NCBI RefSeq assembly: GCF_963676685.1
Contig: NC_092346.1
Location: 44,947,289-45,011,288, forward strand
Length of the DNA stretch: 64,000 bases
Source of the DNA: Mytilus edulis
Taxonomy: Eukaryota; Mollusca; Bivalvia; Mytilida; Mytilidae
Direction of reading: 5' to 3'
The notes under the pieces were generated by a model. That model saw only the letters and a program-made list of their open reading frames with translations. It searched no databases and had not been told where the DNA came from. Position numbers and translations under genes: made by a program. Positions 41,901 to 55,700 of the stretch are shown piece after piece. Position 1 is the stretch's first letter, and every line of letters starts with the position of its first letter.

Positions 41901-43404
41901 AATGTACTTTCATATGGACAGTATTTTACAAGGAAATCTTTTTTTTCCTTTGGGTTCAATTGATTAATTCAGAAGATGATCTTTCTGCAAATTTACCAAA
42001 GAGTCTAATGTAACACTATATCTATGCTAGTATTTTGTAACAAATTTTAACAAAGCTTATTAGTATAAATAAGCTGAAGGATAAATTATTTTTTACCGGA
42101 ATCTATAACATTTAGACCTGAGAATTTGATACACTTCTAGATCTACTAATGATATCATACAAAAATCACTTTACTTTTTGGCTTCATAAATATCCTCTTG
42201 TGATTTCAAAATTTTACAGGGAACAACTGTCATACCCAGTTATGACAGAAAAATAACAAAGTTGCAATTCACAGTTAGGAGTTTAGTTTCACATTTTGGC
42301 CCTGGTGGATTTTTTAAATATGAAAGTTATTGTGCAATAAAATTCATTTTTAGACAGCTGAGTACTTAATTTAGCCTTCAAAAATGGTTAATAAGATCAT
42401 CAAGATTATTTTTTACATGTTTTATTGGCTATTTTCTGTTTGACTTTCCGTATTTTCATAGCTAGACCAGCCATCGGTCCAGAAATTAATGTAATGTAAG
42501 CAAACACTTTTTTTTTACACAACGTTTTTGACCCAATTTTACAAAAAAAAATGAGTAGAAAGACGTATGATTTTCAATGGATTAACTGAAAGATATATAT
42601 ATAAACAGCTTCAGAAAAGGTATTACTTCAAGCTATTGAAATTCTACTTTTAGCCAAATTTTGGGGAAATATGCGACATCTTTTCACCCCTTTTTGCAAT
42701 ATTTTATAGCAAATAAATGCAGATTGTTGCCATAGATACACCCAAAAGAAACTATATTTTACCATTTTATATACTGGATATAAAATCTATGGAAGATTCT
42801 GATTACATATATATGCACATATATGACAAAAAACAGTAAGCTTAATATTGCAAGAAAGCAATGAAAAGGGGATGGTAAAATTTGTGAGTGCAAATTTTGA
42901 TACTTTTTCGTAATTGTTTATTGCTACCTTATGGCATACCGTAGTTGGCAAACTCAGAATTGTAGAATTTAAGACTTTTCATACCTCAAATCTATTGATA
43001 TTTAGATTCTAAATCAACTTCTGAGCTTGCAGAACACAGAAAATTAGTTAAAAGGGAGAATTTGAAAGAAAAAAAATTATTCTACCAGGGGTACTTCATG
43101 TCCCAATTCATTTCTACCTACAACAGTCCAATGAAATAAAAATTAGAAATCAATAGATAATAATTGGTAGGAAACAGTTTTATCTACATTTTGAACATTT
43201 TCCCTTTGATCATAATTACTGTTATATTTTTTAAGATCATGGATATGACTTCATACTGTAAAATATAAGCTATGACATCCTGTATCAGTGCAACAACATC
43301 ACTTTATCAATGAATAGCATCAGACATCACTCATACAAACGAACAACTATTCCAACTTTTTGTTGTTGACTCAAACGGGCTTACCATCTACATAAGAAAA
43401 TGCC

Positions 43405-43545
43405 TGTACCAAGTCAGGAATATGACAGTTGTTATCCATTTGATTGATGTGTTTGAGCTTTTGATTTTGCCATTTGCTCAGGGACTTTCCTTTTTGAATT
43501 TTCCTCAGAGTTCAGTATTTTTGGTGATTTTACTTTTACTTGACA
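43405..43545 (+). repeat. Dispersed repeat (GATGTGTTTGAGCTTTTGAT)
   Basis: Contains GATGTGTTTGAGCTTTTGAT, TTTTGCCATTTGCTCAGGGA and TTTTTGAATTTTCCTCAGAG. The last part recurs at 17797-17862. I recall it as a common mussel repeat. It is noncoding. Confidence 0.55.
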
Positions 43546-43655
43546 TTTTTTCTAATAAAGTCAGTATCATAAACACAAAAATGCCATTATTACATATGTA
43601 TTATTATAAAGGAAAAGGCAATCTTCTCAATATTAATATAAACTTTTAATATTCT

Positions 43656-43661
43656 TTTATT
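43656..43661 (-). terminator. METTL24-like polyadenylation signal
   Basis: AATAAA on the minus strand, 135 nt past the stop codon at 43796-43798. It is the first canonical hexamer I see after the stop. Confidence 0.55.
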
Positions 43662-43795
43662 ATTCTATATAAATAGGTTCATGAAATATGGCATGATACA
43701 ATGGGGGGAAAATACGGGTACAAATTGGCATTATCATGATTAAAAACATAAAAAAAATAAATAAATATCTAAGAGAGTCGAGACTATTGATACAA

Positions 43796-46700
43796 TTATG
43801 TTGATTTTCCAAATGGTGGTCTTGTTTTCACATAATTAAGTCTGTGACGTTCGCTGTTTTTTCCGAATTTAACACCATTTCCAAGCTTTATAGATTGGAA
43901 GAGATCAAAGCCATAAGATTCAATACGTTTAAGTTCACTGAAGTAAGTTCTGATTGTTCCGAGCGGCAGATTCTTTGATATTCTGTGGAGATTGATGTCA
44001 ATGATAAGCTGATGAAACCCCTGAAAAAAAGAAACATTTATAAAACAGTACACTTAATAAAGCTTTTTGTTGCTTAATTTCATGAACTGGTTAAATCAAC
44101 CCCATTTTTTTTGTTCCACAATCGCATATGTATTGCTACAAGAAAATCATGTCAAAATTATAACAGGACAACATTGAAGACCTTTTGCTTTTTTTCTGCA
44201 TGTAGAATAAATGTTGTCAACATTCCCAACTTTACAAAAAGTATCATGACTTTATAATAATCATTATTGCAGTTTACCATAAACTTGTTAAAGTACTTCA
44301 ATATCTATAAACTTGCAAACATTTACTGTAAATTCAGAAATTTTTCCTAGGTTTTTATAAATGCAAATATTGCAACACCTTGGGCATCCAAATAATAAGA
44401 ATTCACATTCTGATATCTGATACATATATCTGTGTGAAGTTTTTCCTAAATCGCAATAAATAAACTAACATTTTTGTTCATTCTTCAACAATTGCAATGA
44501 TAAATGCAAAATGCATGCAATAATTTCTGAATTTACAGTAACTAAAATTATCTCTATCCTTACTTCTTCAATTATTTCATAATTAAGGCCTGAACTTAGG
44601 AAATAAAAATGTGAAATACATGTACCGGTTTGTTGAAGTCTAATTTTACCTTGGTCAATAGTTAAGAACAATATTTGTCAAACTTCTATAGTTTAACTAA
44701 CGGCTAAGAATTATATAGCTGTAATATGAACAAGTGGATCTTCACAACATTTTCAAGTTTTAATTGATTGTGTATGACTAACTGAATTTTCCTTATATTT
44801 AAACCCTATTCCTTTACTCCCCATTATATAAATTACCTTTAGGACTCCAGAATTTAGCAATGGTGTAATGATTTCCCAAAACATGTCTGGCATGTTCAGA
44901 TATAAAATGTTCTTGTTGTCGTACAATGTGTATTTGTCCAGTGCTTCTAACACTGTTGATCTTCCATGGGTAGACTGTTGTAAAGTTCTGCAATGAAATG
45001 TGAAAGGTTAAATATAGATTCCACTTCTGCAGGAAGTGTGTTAGGATAATTCTCCACTCGAGACAGTTTATTTTGAGTATTTAAAGCCCCAAGGCTTGCC
45101 AACCTTTTTAAATATGAAAAGTTTAACTGTTGAGAGAGGAGAAATATGACAATAAATGAATTATAGTGGTGGAATCTCTAATGATTTTTACCCTTCCATT
45201 TCAAAGATTTGCAAAAAATTGTGTTCTTTATATGTGACATCGTCAGGCATGTCAGACATGGTCGCCTTTTTTATAACGTCACAATAGGAAATTCATAAGA
45301 AACCATGAAAATTTTGATGTAATAATTAAATTCCACCAATCCTTTGCTGAGAACATATATTTTACTGGTGAGGAGCAGAGGCGGATTTAGGGACCTGGGC
45401 CTCCCCCTTATGAGAAAAGAAACCGGTTGATTATATAGGGAATCACTGAAGCGTGACGGGAGCGGGCCCCCTCTTAGACAGCCAGTTGGCCCCCACTTAT
45501 GAAAATTTCTAGATCCGCCACTGAGGAGAAATACTTTCTCACACCTAAGAAGAAATGTGAAAATAGCAAAAAAAAACAAAGAAAGTAATTTTCTACTCAC
45601 AACTTAGTTAACGAACTGTTCAACTCATTGCTTAACTAACCTATTTCTTATTCACTGCTTGGATTAAATAATTTTCTACTTATTGCTTGGTTTAAATAAT
45701 TTTATAATAACTGCTAGGCCTAAGTAGTTTTGTACTCCATTCTAGGTTAAAGTAATTTTCACTTCACAGTATATTTATACATGTAATTTTCTACTAAATG
45801 ATGTTTGTACTATCAATATGAAAGGATCCTCTAAGTTTTTTAAAGAAGGATGTGAACCCTTAATTGATCAGTGGCAAAAATATTCCTACATGTTTTGTAT
45901 GGGTTTTTTTTAATGACAATAATAGTTTAATATTCTTACTTCATTTTTTGGCCATTTTCAGGGGTGCATGACCTAAACTTTCCATCTAAATTTTTCCCAG
46001 AATTTTGTTTTAATTTTCAAAATAACAAGAGAATCTCCAACACACTTATCTTATGTCTGGCATGAATATTATTTCTTAATATAATATTACCCTTTATTAT
46101 TGGTTGTATATTCATTAACATCTGCATCAATATGACCATCTAACATCTTCAATCCAATGACATCACATCGAAGATCAAAGGGCAAATATGAATCCGTAGT
46201 TAATTGCATTTTCTCCTCCCTAAAAAAAAAATCATAAAAAAAATACTGTGTAATTCAAATATTCAATTTTCGTTCTACAAGAATGTCAAATTTTATTACA
46301 CAAGATCTAATTTTATAAGAATGTATAATAAATAAATTGCTTCGCTGAATGCAGCTGGATACGACCGCAGAGGGTCAACACTGAACAGTTGGGGCAAAAA
46401 TGGATGCAATATTTGTGCTTGATACAGGTCTGAATTTGGATTGTTATTAAATATTTGACACATATTAGGTTTCTGACACAGAATAACTGTAGTCAAAAAC
46501 CTTAGAATTGGTAATATGATTCGAATTTATATTTTTTTTGCTTTTGTGCAATACCCCCCTCTCCCTTTTTTTGGCAAATAGTCCAAAACCTGTGACCTTT
46601 CTTTATACATAATTTACAAGTAGTGTAAGGGAGGTAAATCTGAATATACCTAACATTGTATTTTAAATATTTTTTGGATTATCTCCCATACACAGCTTTT

Positions 46701-49700
46701 AAATTGTCTTAATTGTCCATTGACCAGAAAAACATAAATTTTAACCCCCCCTTTTTTTGCCCCTAATTACTCCTTAACAGTTTGAGCCATAACCCACCAA
46801 GGTCAATACTAACCATCCCTTCTTGGGATGGAATCTTGTGGTATTATTTCAGATAGATTCATACACTATAAAGTAAACACAAGTTATTGTTTGAAATCTA
46901 CAAAAATGCTTATTTGGGCTCCCTTTTTGGCCCCTAATTTCTGAACTATTGGGACCATAACCCCAAAAATCAATCCCAACCTTCCTTTGGTAGTATTGAA
47001 CCTTCTGGTAAAAATTTATAGAGATCCACTCACTAAAACTAAAGTAATTGTCCGGAAACTAAATGCATCTTAGGACGACAACGCAGATCTAGACGACATG
47101 ATAGCATTATACGACCGAAATTTTTTTGGGGTCGTATAATAAAAAGTGATATGAGATAAAATGTCTATTAGAAATCTAACAACACTAAAACCAATATACA
47201 TCTAGAAGTCCACTAACTGTCTTCAACAATAGACATGTGTCTACAATATCTGAGGCTAATATTTGCCATGCTAAATAAGTTGTGAATATAAATCTGAAAG
47301 AAAAAAGCAAAGATTGACCAAAAACACTTAAATATAAATGCACTTAAAAGCTGTCATGGAATTTTTTTCCTTGATGTTCACACTTGCTTAAGAATTTGAT
47401 GAAATGAGATGATAATGAGGGTAAATCCAGGTTATAAATTAGCACAGTATGGGTTAATTTTTTTAAGATCCAGTAAATATGAAAATGAGGCACAAATTCC
47501 CTGATGTCCATGCTAGCTTAAGATTTTTGGATGAGATGAGAATGAAGGTAAACCCAGGCTATAAATTGACACACTATGGGTATTACTTTTTTACACATCC
47601 GCTAAATATGAAAATGAAGCAAGAGTGCTATCTCAAGGTATATAACAACTTACCCTATAAGAATAATTTTACAAGGATTTCTCAACATATATCTGTCAGT
47701 GTTGGTACATAATGATATAGGAGTACCCCTCAAGACTGGTATATCTACACTATCATCACAATACCCTTCTGGTTTCTCTAAATAGTCTTCTATTCTTGAA
47801 AGCTCAAATTCCATTGAACCTGTAACATATTTCAAATTATCAAACATAGAGTGGGGCGCTCATATTCGCCGTGGACACAATTTCCCCGTTTTATGATTTT
47901 GAGGTGTAAAAACTTCAAAGGATGGTTGAAATGGAAGAAATATGCCAGTAAATTATATTTTTATAACAAATATGATTATTTTTGAAAATGAGACTAAATT
48001 TCGCCGATACCGCAAAGGACCGAAAAACAGACAACGATTTTCAGCCAACTTCCTGAATGAAAAAAACGATTTAAAAGAAGTATTTCTTAGTAATTCTTTG
48101 ACTGGTTGCCCTAAACTTCAGTTTTTTTACACCTTTCAAATGTCCACTATTCATCTATAATGAAATTTATTTGATAAATATTGTTTAAAGCTGCAGTTAT
48201 TTGGTTTAAATTAGATGTGTAAAAACGGCGAATATGTGTCCCCCGTTGACAAAACATTAGGAAATTTCAAACAACCTTTAATCCAACTTTTGAGATGATT
48301 TTCTCAAAACAAACACGTTTTAAAGCTAAGAAAATTTTGCATGTGAAGTTATCTTCATATAGAAATAACAGTATACTTCAAAAACATAAAGACCTGAACA
48401 TAAACCGAAGAAAACATGGAAAGATATGGCGAAAATGAGCACCCCACTCTAGTAAATTGTAGAATTATATAATAAATCATATATGGTACACTCCATGTAT
48501 AAATAACACGCTGCATTATAAACAATGTTTAAACGGTCTTAACTACCATCAATAAAATGTTGGTACAATGTCACAATGTCTATACATAATATATATAGCT
48601 ATACAATGCAGTCTGGTGTATCCATGGCTCCACACACCTAAGTCTTTTGGCTTCATTTTGGTAATGAAATGAAACCAATAATTTGTTAATATGGTGAGAA
48701 ACTCATGACATGTTTTTATTTCTTGAAGTAATCTTTTTGTATAGTTTTCACAGTTAAGATTTTATGTAATATGTCTCCAAAATTAGGGTAAACCCTGATT
48801 TGATAATTCTTCATATGTCTGGTGAATTTGTACATGCTTTCTAAAAATAGCTAATTTGACTACAGGAAAGACTTAATAGGAAACCAATTTTATCCACTGA
48901 AAATTTATAATGGAAATGGCTTAAATGATTAATCATGGAATTGTAATTATAAATTTATGCTTGAACTTCTCAATTTTAATCTTTTCTGTCCCTTCAGAAG
49001 ATTTAAACAATTAAAAAATGGTTCTATTTGTAATACATTGCAGATATAACAAAATCAGGTAATGTGCGATATCACCAGCATCATGGACACAGGGATTTCC
49101 CCTCGGCCCATACTTATCATTAAAAGCTAACATTACACAATGATTATCATCAATAGCAAGTTGAAAATCAGGCTGTATAATTACCATCAATACAAGATGG
49201 ATTGAGCCTAGGACCTAGGGGTGTATACATACCATCAATAGCTGGAGGGTACAATATCATGGTTTGGGGTCCAGGATCTCTGACCCAGGACATGTAGTAA
49301 GTACATGACTCCATGAGTGTGATTTGTAAACATAGCTGATCTGATGCTGATGTATGATATAATCTGAACCTTGACTTGTGGAAAAGGTTATACAGACTTC
49401 TATACCAACTGTATAAATGATCATCATCTACTTTATCTAAAAAAAAATATTTTATGTATGTAAACAGTAATGAGTCATAAAAAACAATAATCTATTATCC
49501 AAAAAAATTATAGGATTTTACAGTAAACATGGTAAAACTAAATACAAATTGAAATTATTTTTCAAAAATGATGAAAACCACAAATAGAAAAAACTAGAGG
49601 CTCTTCAGAGCCTGTGTGGCTCACCTTGGTCTACATGTATGTACATATTAAACAAAAGACACAGATGGACTAATGACAAAATTGTGTTTTGGTGATGGTG

Positions 49701-52700
49701 ATGTGTTTGTAGATCTTACTTTACTGAACATTATTGCTACTTACAATTATCTCTATCTATAATGAACTTTGTCCATTAGTTACAGAAGATAATATTTTGT
49801 TAAAATTTACATAAATATACAAAATTTATGAAAATTGTTAAAAATTGACTGTAAAGGGCAATAGCTCCTTAAGGGGTCAACTGACCAATTTGGTCATGTT
49901 TGACTTATTTGTAGATCTTACTTTGCTGAACATTATTGCTGTTTACAGTTTATCTCTCTCTATCTATAATAATATTCAAGATAATAACCAAAAACAGCAA
50001 AATTTCCATAAAAATTACCAATTCAGGTGCAGCAACCCAACAACCAGTTGTCAGATTCATCTGAAAATGCAGATAGATCTTGACTCGATAAACAATTTAA
50101 CCCCATGTCAGATTTGCTCTTAATGCTTTGGTTTTTGAGTTTTCAGCCAAAATCTACAGTTTACCCCTATGTTCTAATTTTAGCCATGGCGGCCATCTTG
50201 GTTGGTTGGCTGGGTCACCGCACACATTTTTCAAACAAGATACCCCAATGATTATTGTGGCCAAGTATGGTTAAATTTGGCCAAGTTAGTTTCAAAGGAG
50301 AAGATTTTTGTAAAAAATTACAAAAATGTACGAAAAATTGGTAAAAAATGACTATAAAGGGCAATAACTCCTTAAGGGGGTCAACTGACCATTTTGGTCA
50401 TGTACACTTATTTGTAGATCTTACTTTGCTGACATTATTGCTGTTTACAGTTCATCTCTATCTATAATAATATTTAAGATAATAACCAAAAACGGCAAAA
50501 TTTCCTTAAAATTGCCAATTCAGGGGCAGCAACCCAACAACAGGTTGTTAGATTCGTCTGAAAATTTCAGGGCAGATAGATCTTGACTTGATAAACAATT
50601 TAACCTGTGTCAGATTTGCTCTGAATGCTTCGGTTTCAGAGTTATAAGCCAAAATCTACATTTTACCCCTATGTTCTATTTTTAGCCATGGTGGCCATCT
50701 TGGTTGGTTGTCCAGGTCACCAGACACATTCTTTAAACTAGATACCCCCATGATGATTGTAGCCAAGTTTAGTTAAATTTGGCCAGGTAGTTTCAGAGGA
50801 GAATATTTTTGTAAAAGTTAACGACGATGGACGACAACAACGACGGACACGGACGCCAAGTGATGAGAAAAGCTCACTTGGCCTTTTTAGGCCAGGTGAG
50901 CTAATAAAGAAACTCAAGAACAAATTACTGAACTTTGACTTATTTAATATATATATATATATATATAATTACATCAAATTTGAAAGTGTTTGTAACAATA
51001 TCCAAGTAGAATTAATTACAAGTAGGCACATGTAATGTTGTAATGATTTTTTCTGATGATCTATTACATGTTTTATCTTTCGAGGCTAAATAAAGTAGAT
51101 ATTGTTTTAGACACTTCAAATAAAGAAATTAGTAAGTGAAACCACTTGATGTAAGTGCCTTTCATGTTATATAATTTCTAGATAATTTTCATTTTTAACA
51201 GTTTGCAATTTTTTTGGAAAAATTTATATAATATACATGTAATAAAAACTTTAAAGGTTTTATACTGTCAGAAACAAAAGGCAAAAATAACTGATTATCT
51301 GTTTGATTGATTCATTACCTAACTTTTAAAAGTTAATTTCCCTTTCTTTGGAAGACAGATCCTTTATATAAATAGTTCTTAAAGTGTCATTTTAAATTTT
51401 GAATATGTAATACAACATAAATCTGCTGCTGTCCTATAAAATTTTATTACAATTAAAACAATATATTGTATGATATAACTATGTTAAAGACTAATTTCAG
51501 GATGATGATATTGGATGCCTGCTTATAAATTATAAATGTTCAAGGACAAGTTAAATGCATATTCAGGACGAGAACATGTTAATATTATGAATTTGAAAAC
51601 TTAAGCCTGATTATAAACAGCAGGAAGGCTGGTTAGTGGTTACCCTAACCAGACAACTCCCACATGCTTAGATGAGAATCTGTAAATACCAATTTTTAAA
51701 CCTTTGGTTTGACCCAGCCAGGGATCAAACCCAGGACCTTTAGCATTCAATGCAAACACTCTAACCACTAGATCACTGAGGCAGTGCTAGCTAGTTCTCA
51801 TCTAAGGATTTCAGTCATTTAAAGATAATATAGTCTCATTTGAACTTACCAATGTGCAATGAAATATGAAGCTGATCGACCTTTTTCAAGAGATCATCGT
51901 TTACAAGATAAAATAAAAATCTCATTTGAACTTACCAATGTGCAATGAAATATGAAGCTGATCGACCTTTTTCAAGAGATCATCGTTTACAAGATAAAAT
52001 AAAATCTCATTTGAACTTACCAATGTGCAATGAAATATGAAGCTGATCGACCTTTTTCAAGAGATCATCGTTTACAAGATAAAATAAGATCTCACATGAA
52101 CTTACCAATATGTAATGAAATATGAAGCTGATCGACCTTTTTCAAGAGATCATCGTTTACAAGATAAAATAAGATCTCACATGAACTTACCAATATGTAA
52201 TGAAATATGAAGCTGATCGACCTTTTTCAAGAGATCATCGTTTATAAGATAAAATAAGATCTCACATGAACTTACCAATATGTAATGAAATATGAAGCTG
52301 ATCGACCTTTTATAAGAGATCATCTTTTACAAGATAAAATAAGATCTCACATGAACTTACCAATATGTAATGAAATATGAAGCTGATCAACCTTTTATAA
52401 GAGATCATCTTTTACAAGATAAAATAAGATCTCACATGAACTTACCAATATGTAATAAAATATGAAGCTGATCGACCTTTTTCAAGAGATCATCGTTTAT
52501 AAGATAAAATAAGATCTCACATGAACTTACCAATATGTAATGAAATATGAAGCTGATCGACCTTTTTCAAGAGATCATCGTTTACAAGATAAAATAAGAT
52601 CTCACATGAACTTACCAATATGTAATGAAATATGAAGCTGATCGACCTTTTTCAAGAGATCATCGTTTACAAGATAAAATAAGATCTCACATGAACTTAC

Positions 52701-55700
52701 CAATATGTAATGAAATATGAAGCTGATCGACCTTTTTCAAGAGATCATCGTTTATAAGATAAAATAAGATCTCACATGAACTTACCAATATGTAATGAAA
52801 TATGAAGCTGATCGACCTTTTATAAGAGATCATCTTTTACAAGATAAAATAAGATCTCACATGAACTTACCAATATGTAATGAAATATGAAGCTGATCAA
52901 CCTTTTATAAGAGATCATCTTTTACAAGATAAAATAAGATCTCACATGAACTTACCAATATGTAATAAAATATGAAGCTGATCGACCTTTTTCAAGAGAT
53001 CATCGTTTATAAGATAAAATAAGATCTCACATGAACTTACCAATATGTAATGAAATATGAAGCTGATCGACCTTTTTCAAGAGATCATCGTTTACAAGAT
53101 AAAATAAGATCTCACATGAACTTACTAATATGTAATGAAATATGAAGCTTATCGACCTTTTTCAAGAGATCATCGTTTACAAGATAAAATAAGATCTCAA
53201 ATGAACTTACCAATATGTAATGAAATATGAAGCTGATCAACCTTTTAAAAGAGATCATCTTTTACAAGATAAAATAAGATCTCACATGAACTTACCAATA
53301 TGTAATGAAATATGAAGCTGATCGACCTTTTTCAAGAGATCATCGTTTATAAGATAAAATAAGATCTCACATGAACTTACCAATATGTAATGAAATATGA
53401 AGCTGATCGACCTTTTTCAAGAAATCATCGTTTACAAGATAAAATAAGATCTCACATGAACTTACCAATATGTAATGAAATATGAAGCTGATCGACCTTT
53501 TTCAAGAGATCATCGTTTACAAGATAAAATAAGATCTCACATGAACTTACCAATATGTAATCAAATATGAAGCTGATCGACCTTTTTCAAGAGATCATCG
53601 TTTACAAGATAAAATAAGATCTCACATGAACTTACCAATATGTAATGAAATATGAAGCTGATCGACCTTTTTCAAGAGATCATCGTTTACAAGATAAAAT
53701 AAGATCTCATATGAACTTACCAATATGTAATGAAATATGAAGCTGATCGACCTTTTTCAAGAGATCATCCTTTACAAGATAAAATAAGATCTCACATGAA
53801 CTTACCATTATGTAATGAAATATGAAGCTGATCGACCTTTTTCAAGAGATCATCGTTTACAAGATAAAATAAAATCTCACATGAACTTACCAATATGTAA
53901 TGAAATATGAAGCTGATCGACCTTTTTCAAGAGATCATCCTTTACAAGATAAAATAAGATCTCACATGAACTTACCAATATGTAATGAAATATGAAGCTG
54001 ATCGACCTTTTTCAAGAGATCATCGTTTACAAGATAAAATAAGATCTCACATGAACTTACCAATATGTAATGAAATATGAAGCTGATCGACCTTTTTCAA
54101 GAGATCATCGTTTACAAGATAAAATAAAATCTCACATGAACTTACCAATATGTAATGAAATATGAAGCTGATCGACCTTTTTCAAGAGATCATCCTTTAC
54201 AAGATAAAATAAGATCTCACATGAACTTACCAATATGTAATGAAATATGAAGCTGATCGACCTTTTTCAAGAGATCATCGTTTACAAGATAAAATAAGAT
54301 CTCACATGAACTTACCAATATGTAATGAAATATGAAGCTGATCGACCTTTTTCAAGAGATCATCGTTTACAAGATAATATAAGATCTCACATGAACTTAC
54401 CAATATGTAATGAAATATGAAGCTGATCGACCTTTTTCAAGAGATCATCGTTTACAAGATAATATAAGATCTCACATGAACTTACCAATATGTAATGAAA
54501 TATGAAGCTGATCGACCTTTTTCAAGAGATCATCGTTTACAAGATAAAATAAAATCTCACATGAACTTACCAATATGTAATGAAATATGAAGCTGATCGA
54601 CCTTTTTCAAGAGATCATCCTTTACAAGATAAAATAAAATCTCACATGAACTTACCAATATGTAATGAAATATGAAGCTGATCGACCTTTTTCAAGAGAT
54701 CATCCTTTACAAGATAAAATAAGATCTCACATGAACTTACCAATATGTAATGAAATATGAAGCTGATCGACCTTTTTCAAGAGATCATCGTTTACAAGAT
54801 AAAATAAGATCTCATGTGTGTTGATCTCATCCATTACATTTTCTATTTTTAGAATATCTATGTGAGTATGATGTAAATTTAACATGATATCGTTCAATGT
54901 CTGTGTTTCGTATGAATTTCTAGTAAAGTCCGATGGGTTGTTTGGCACCACAACTGTTTTAATAACATATGTATTATTCAAACTCCCATCATTGTATATT
55001 GGTCTATGACACATGAGAAATACATTAAATGATAAATTTCTGACCAACAGTCTTTCAAATTCTAAGTCTTCAGAAGGCCTGCAAAAGAAACAAAAAGAAT
55101 GATTTTATTCTCTTTGTGCATCCAAAATGATACATTTATACATGAATAGAGAAATAGGTCAGCCTTAAAGTTCCACCTTTTTATAAGCATACAAGATCTT
55201 GTTCTACAGCTACTTTTGCATAGGGACTATATCTGTAACAAAAATCTGTAGTACTGGTATCTGTAACAAAAATCTGTAGTACTGGTATCTGTAACAAAAA
55301 TCTGTAGTACTGGAAATCTACTTTTAATATTCAGTACTACAATGTATGTTGTTAATTTAAAATTATTGTAATACATTTTGTATTTAGGTACCTGTATTTT
55401 ACAGAACTAGCTGACTAGATTTGTACTTGAAATTTAAGTACTACAGTTTTTTTATTACACCATTACATTTCAGAGCATGTCTATTTCAAATCTCTAAAAG
55501 TTATGATTTTCAAACATAGAATATTGTGATCAATTTTGGTATTATTTCTGTACCAAAATGTTCAGTACAAATCAAGTACTGTAAAATACAGATACCTAAA
55601 TATTACAAGAATTTTAAAGTGAAGAAATAGTACTAAATATTTAAAGTAAATTTCTAGCACTACAGATTTTAGTACAAGTAGCAGTGTAGATTCTTAAAAA

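Larger units (their letters stand above)
40155..43795. other. Convergent intergenic region between GFM2 and the METTL24-like gene
   Basis: About 3.6 kb of AT-rich DNA with no supportable gene. It contains a SINE remnant (about 40290-40475), the 41-bp array (41065-41311), a decayed family B copy (about 41595-41900) and a dispersed repeat (43405-43545). Small open frames such as 40499-40684 have no family resemblance. Confidence 0.5.

Noticed and set aside
51690-51795. tRNA gene on the minus strand
   Set aside because: A- and B-box-like sequence is present, but the head does not fold as a cloverleaf and runs into a SINE body.
51833-54814. CRISPR-like array
   Set aside because: There are no unique spacers; the units are head-to-tail copies of an exon end and donor in a eukaryotic intron.
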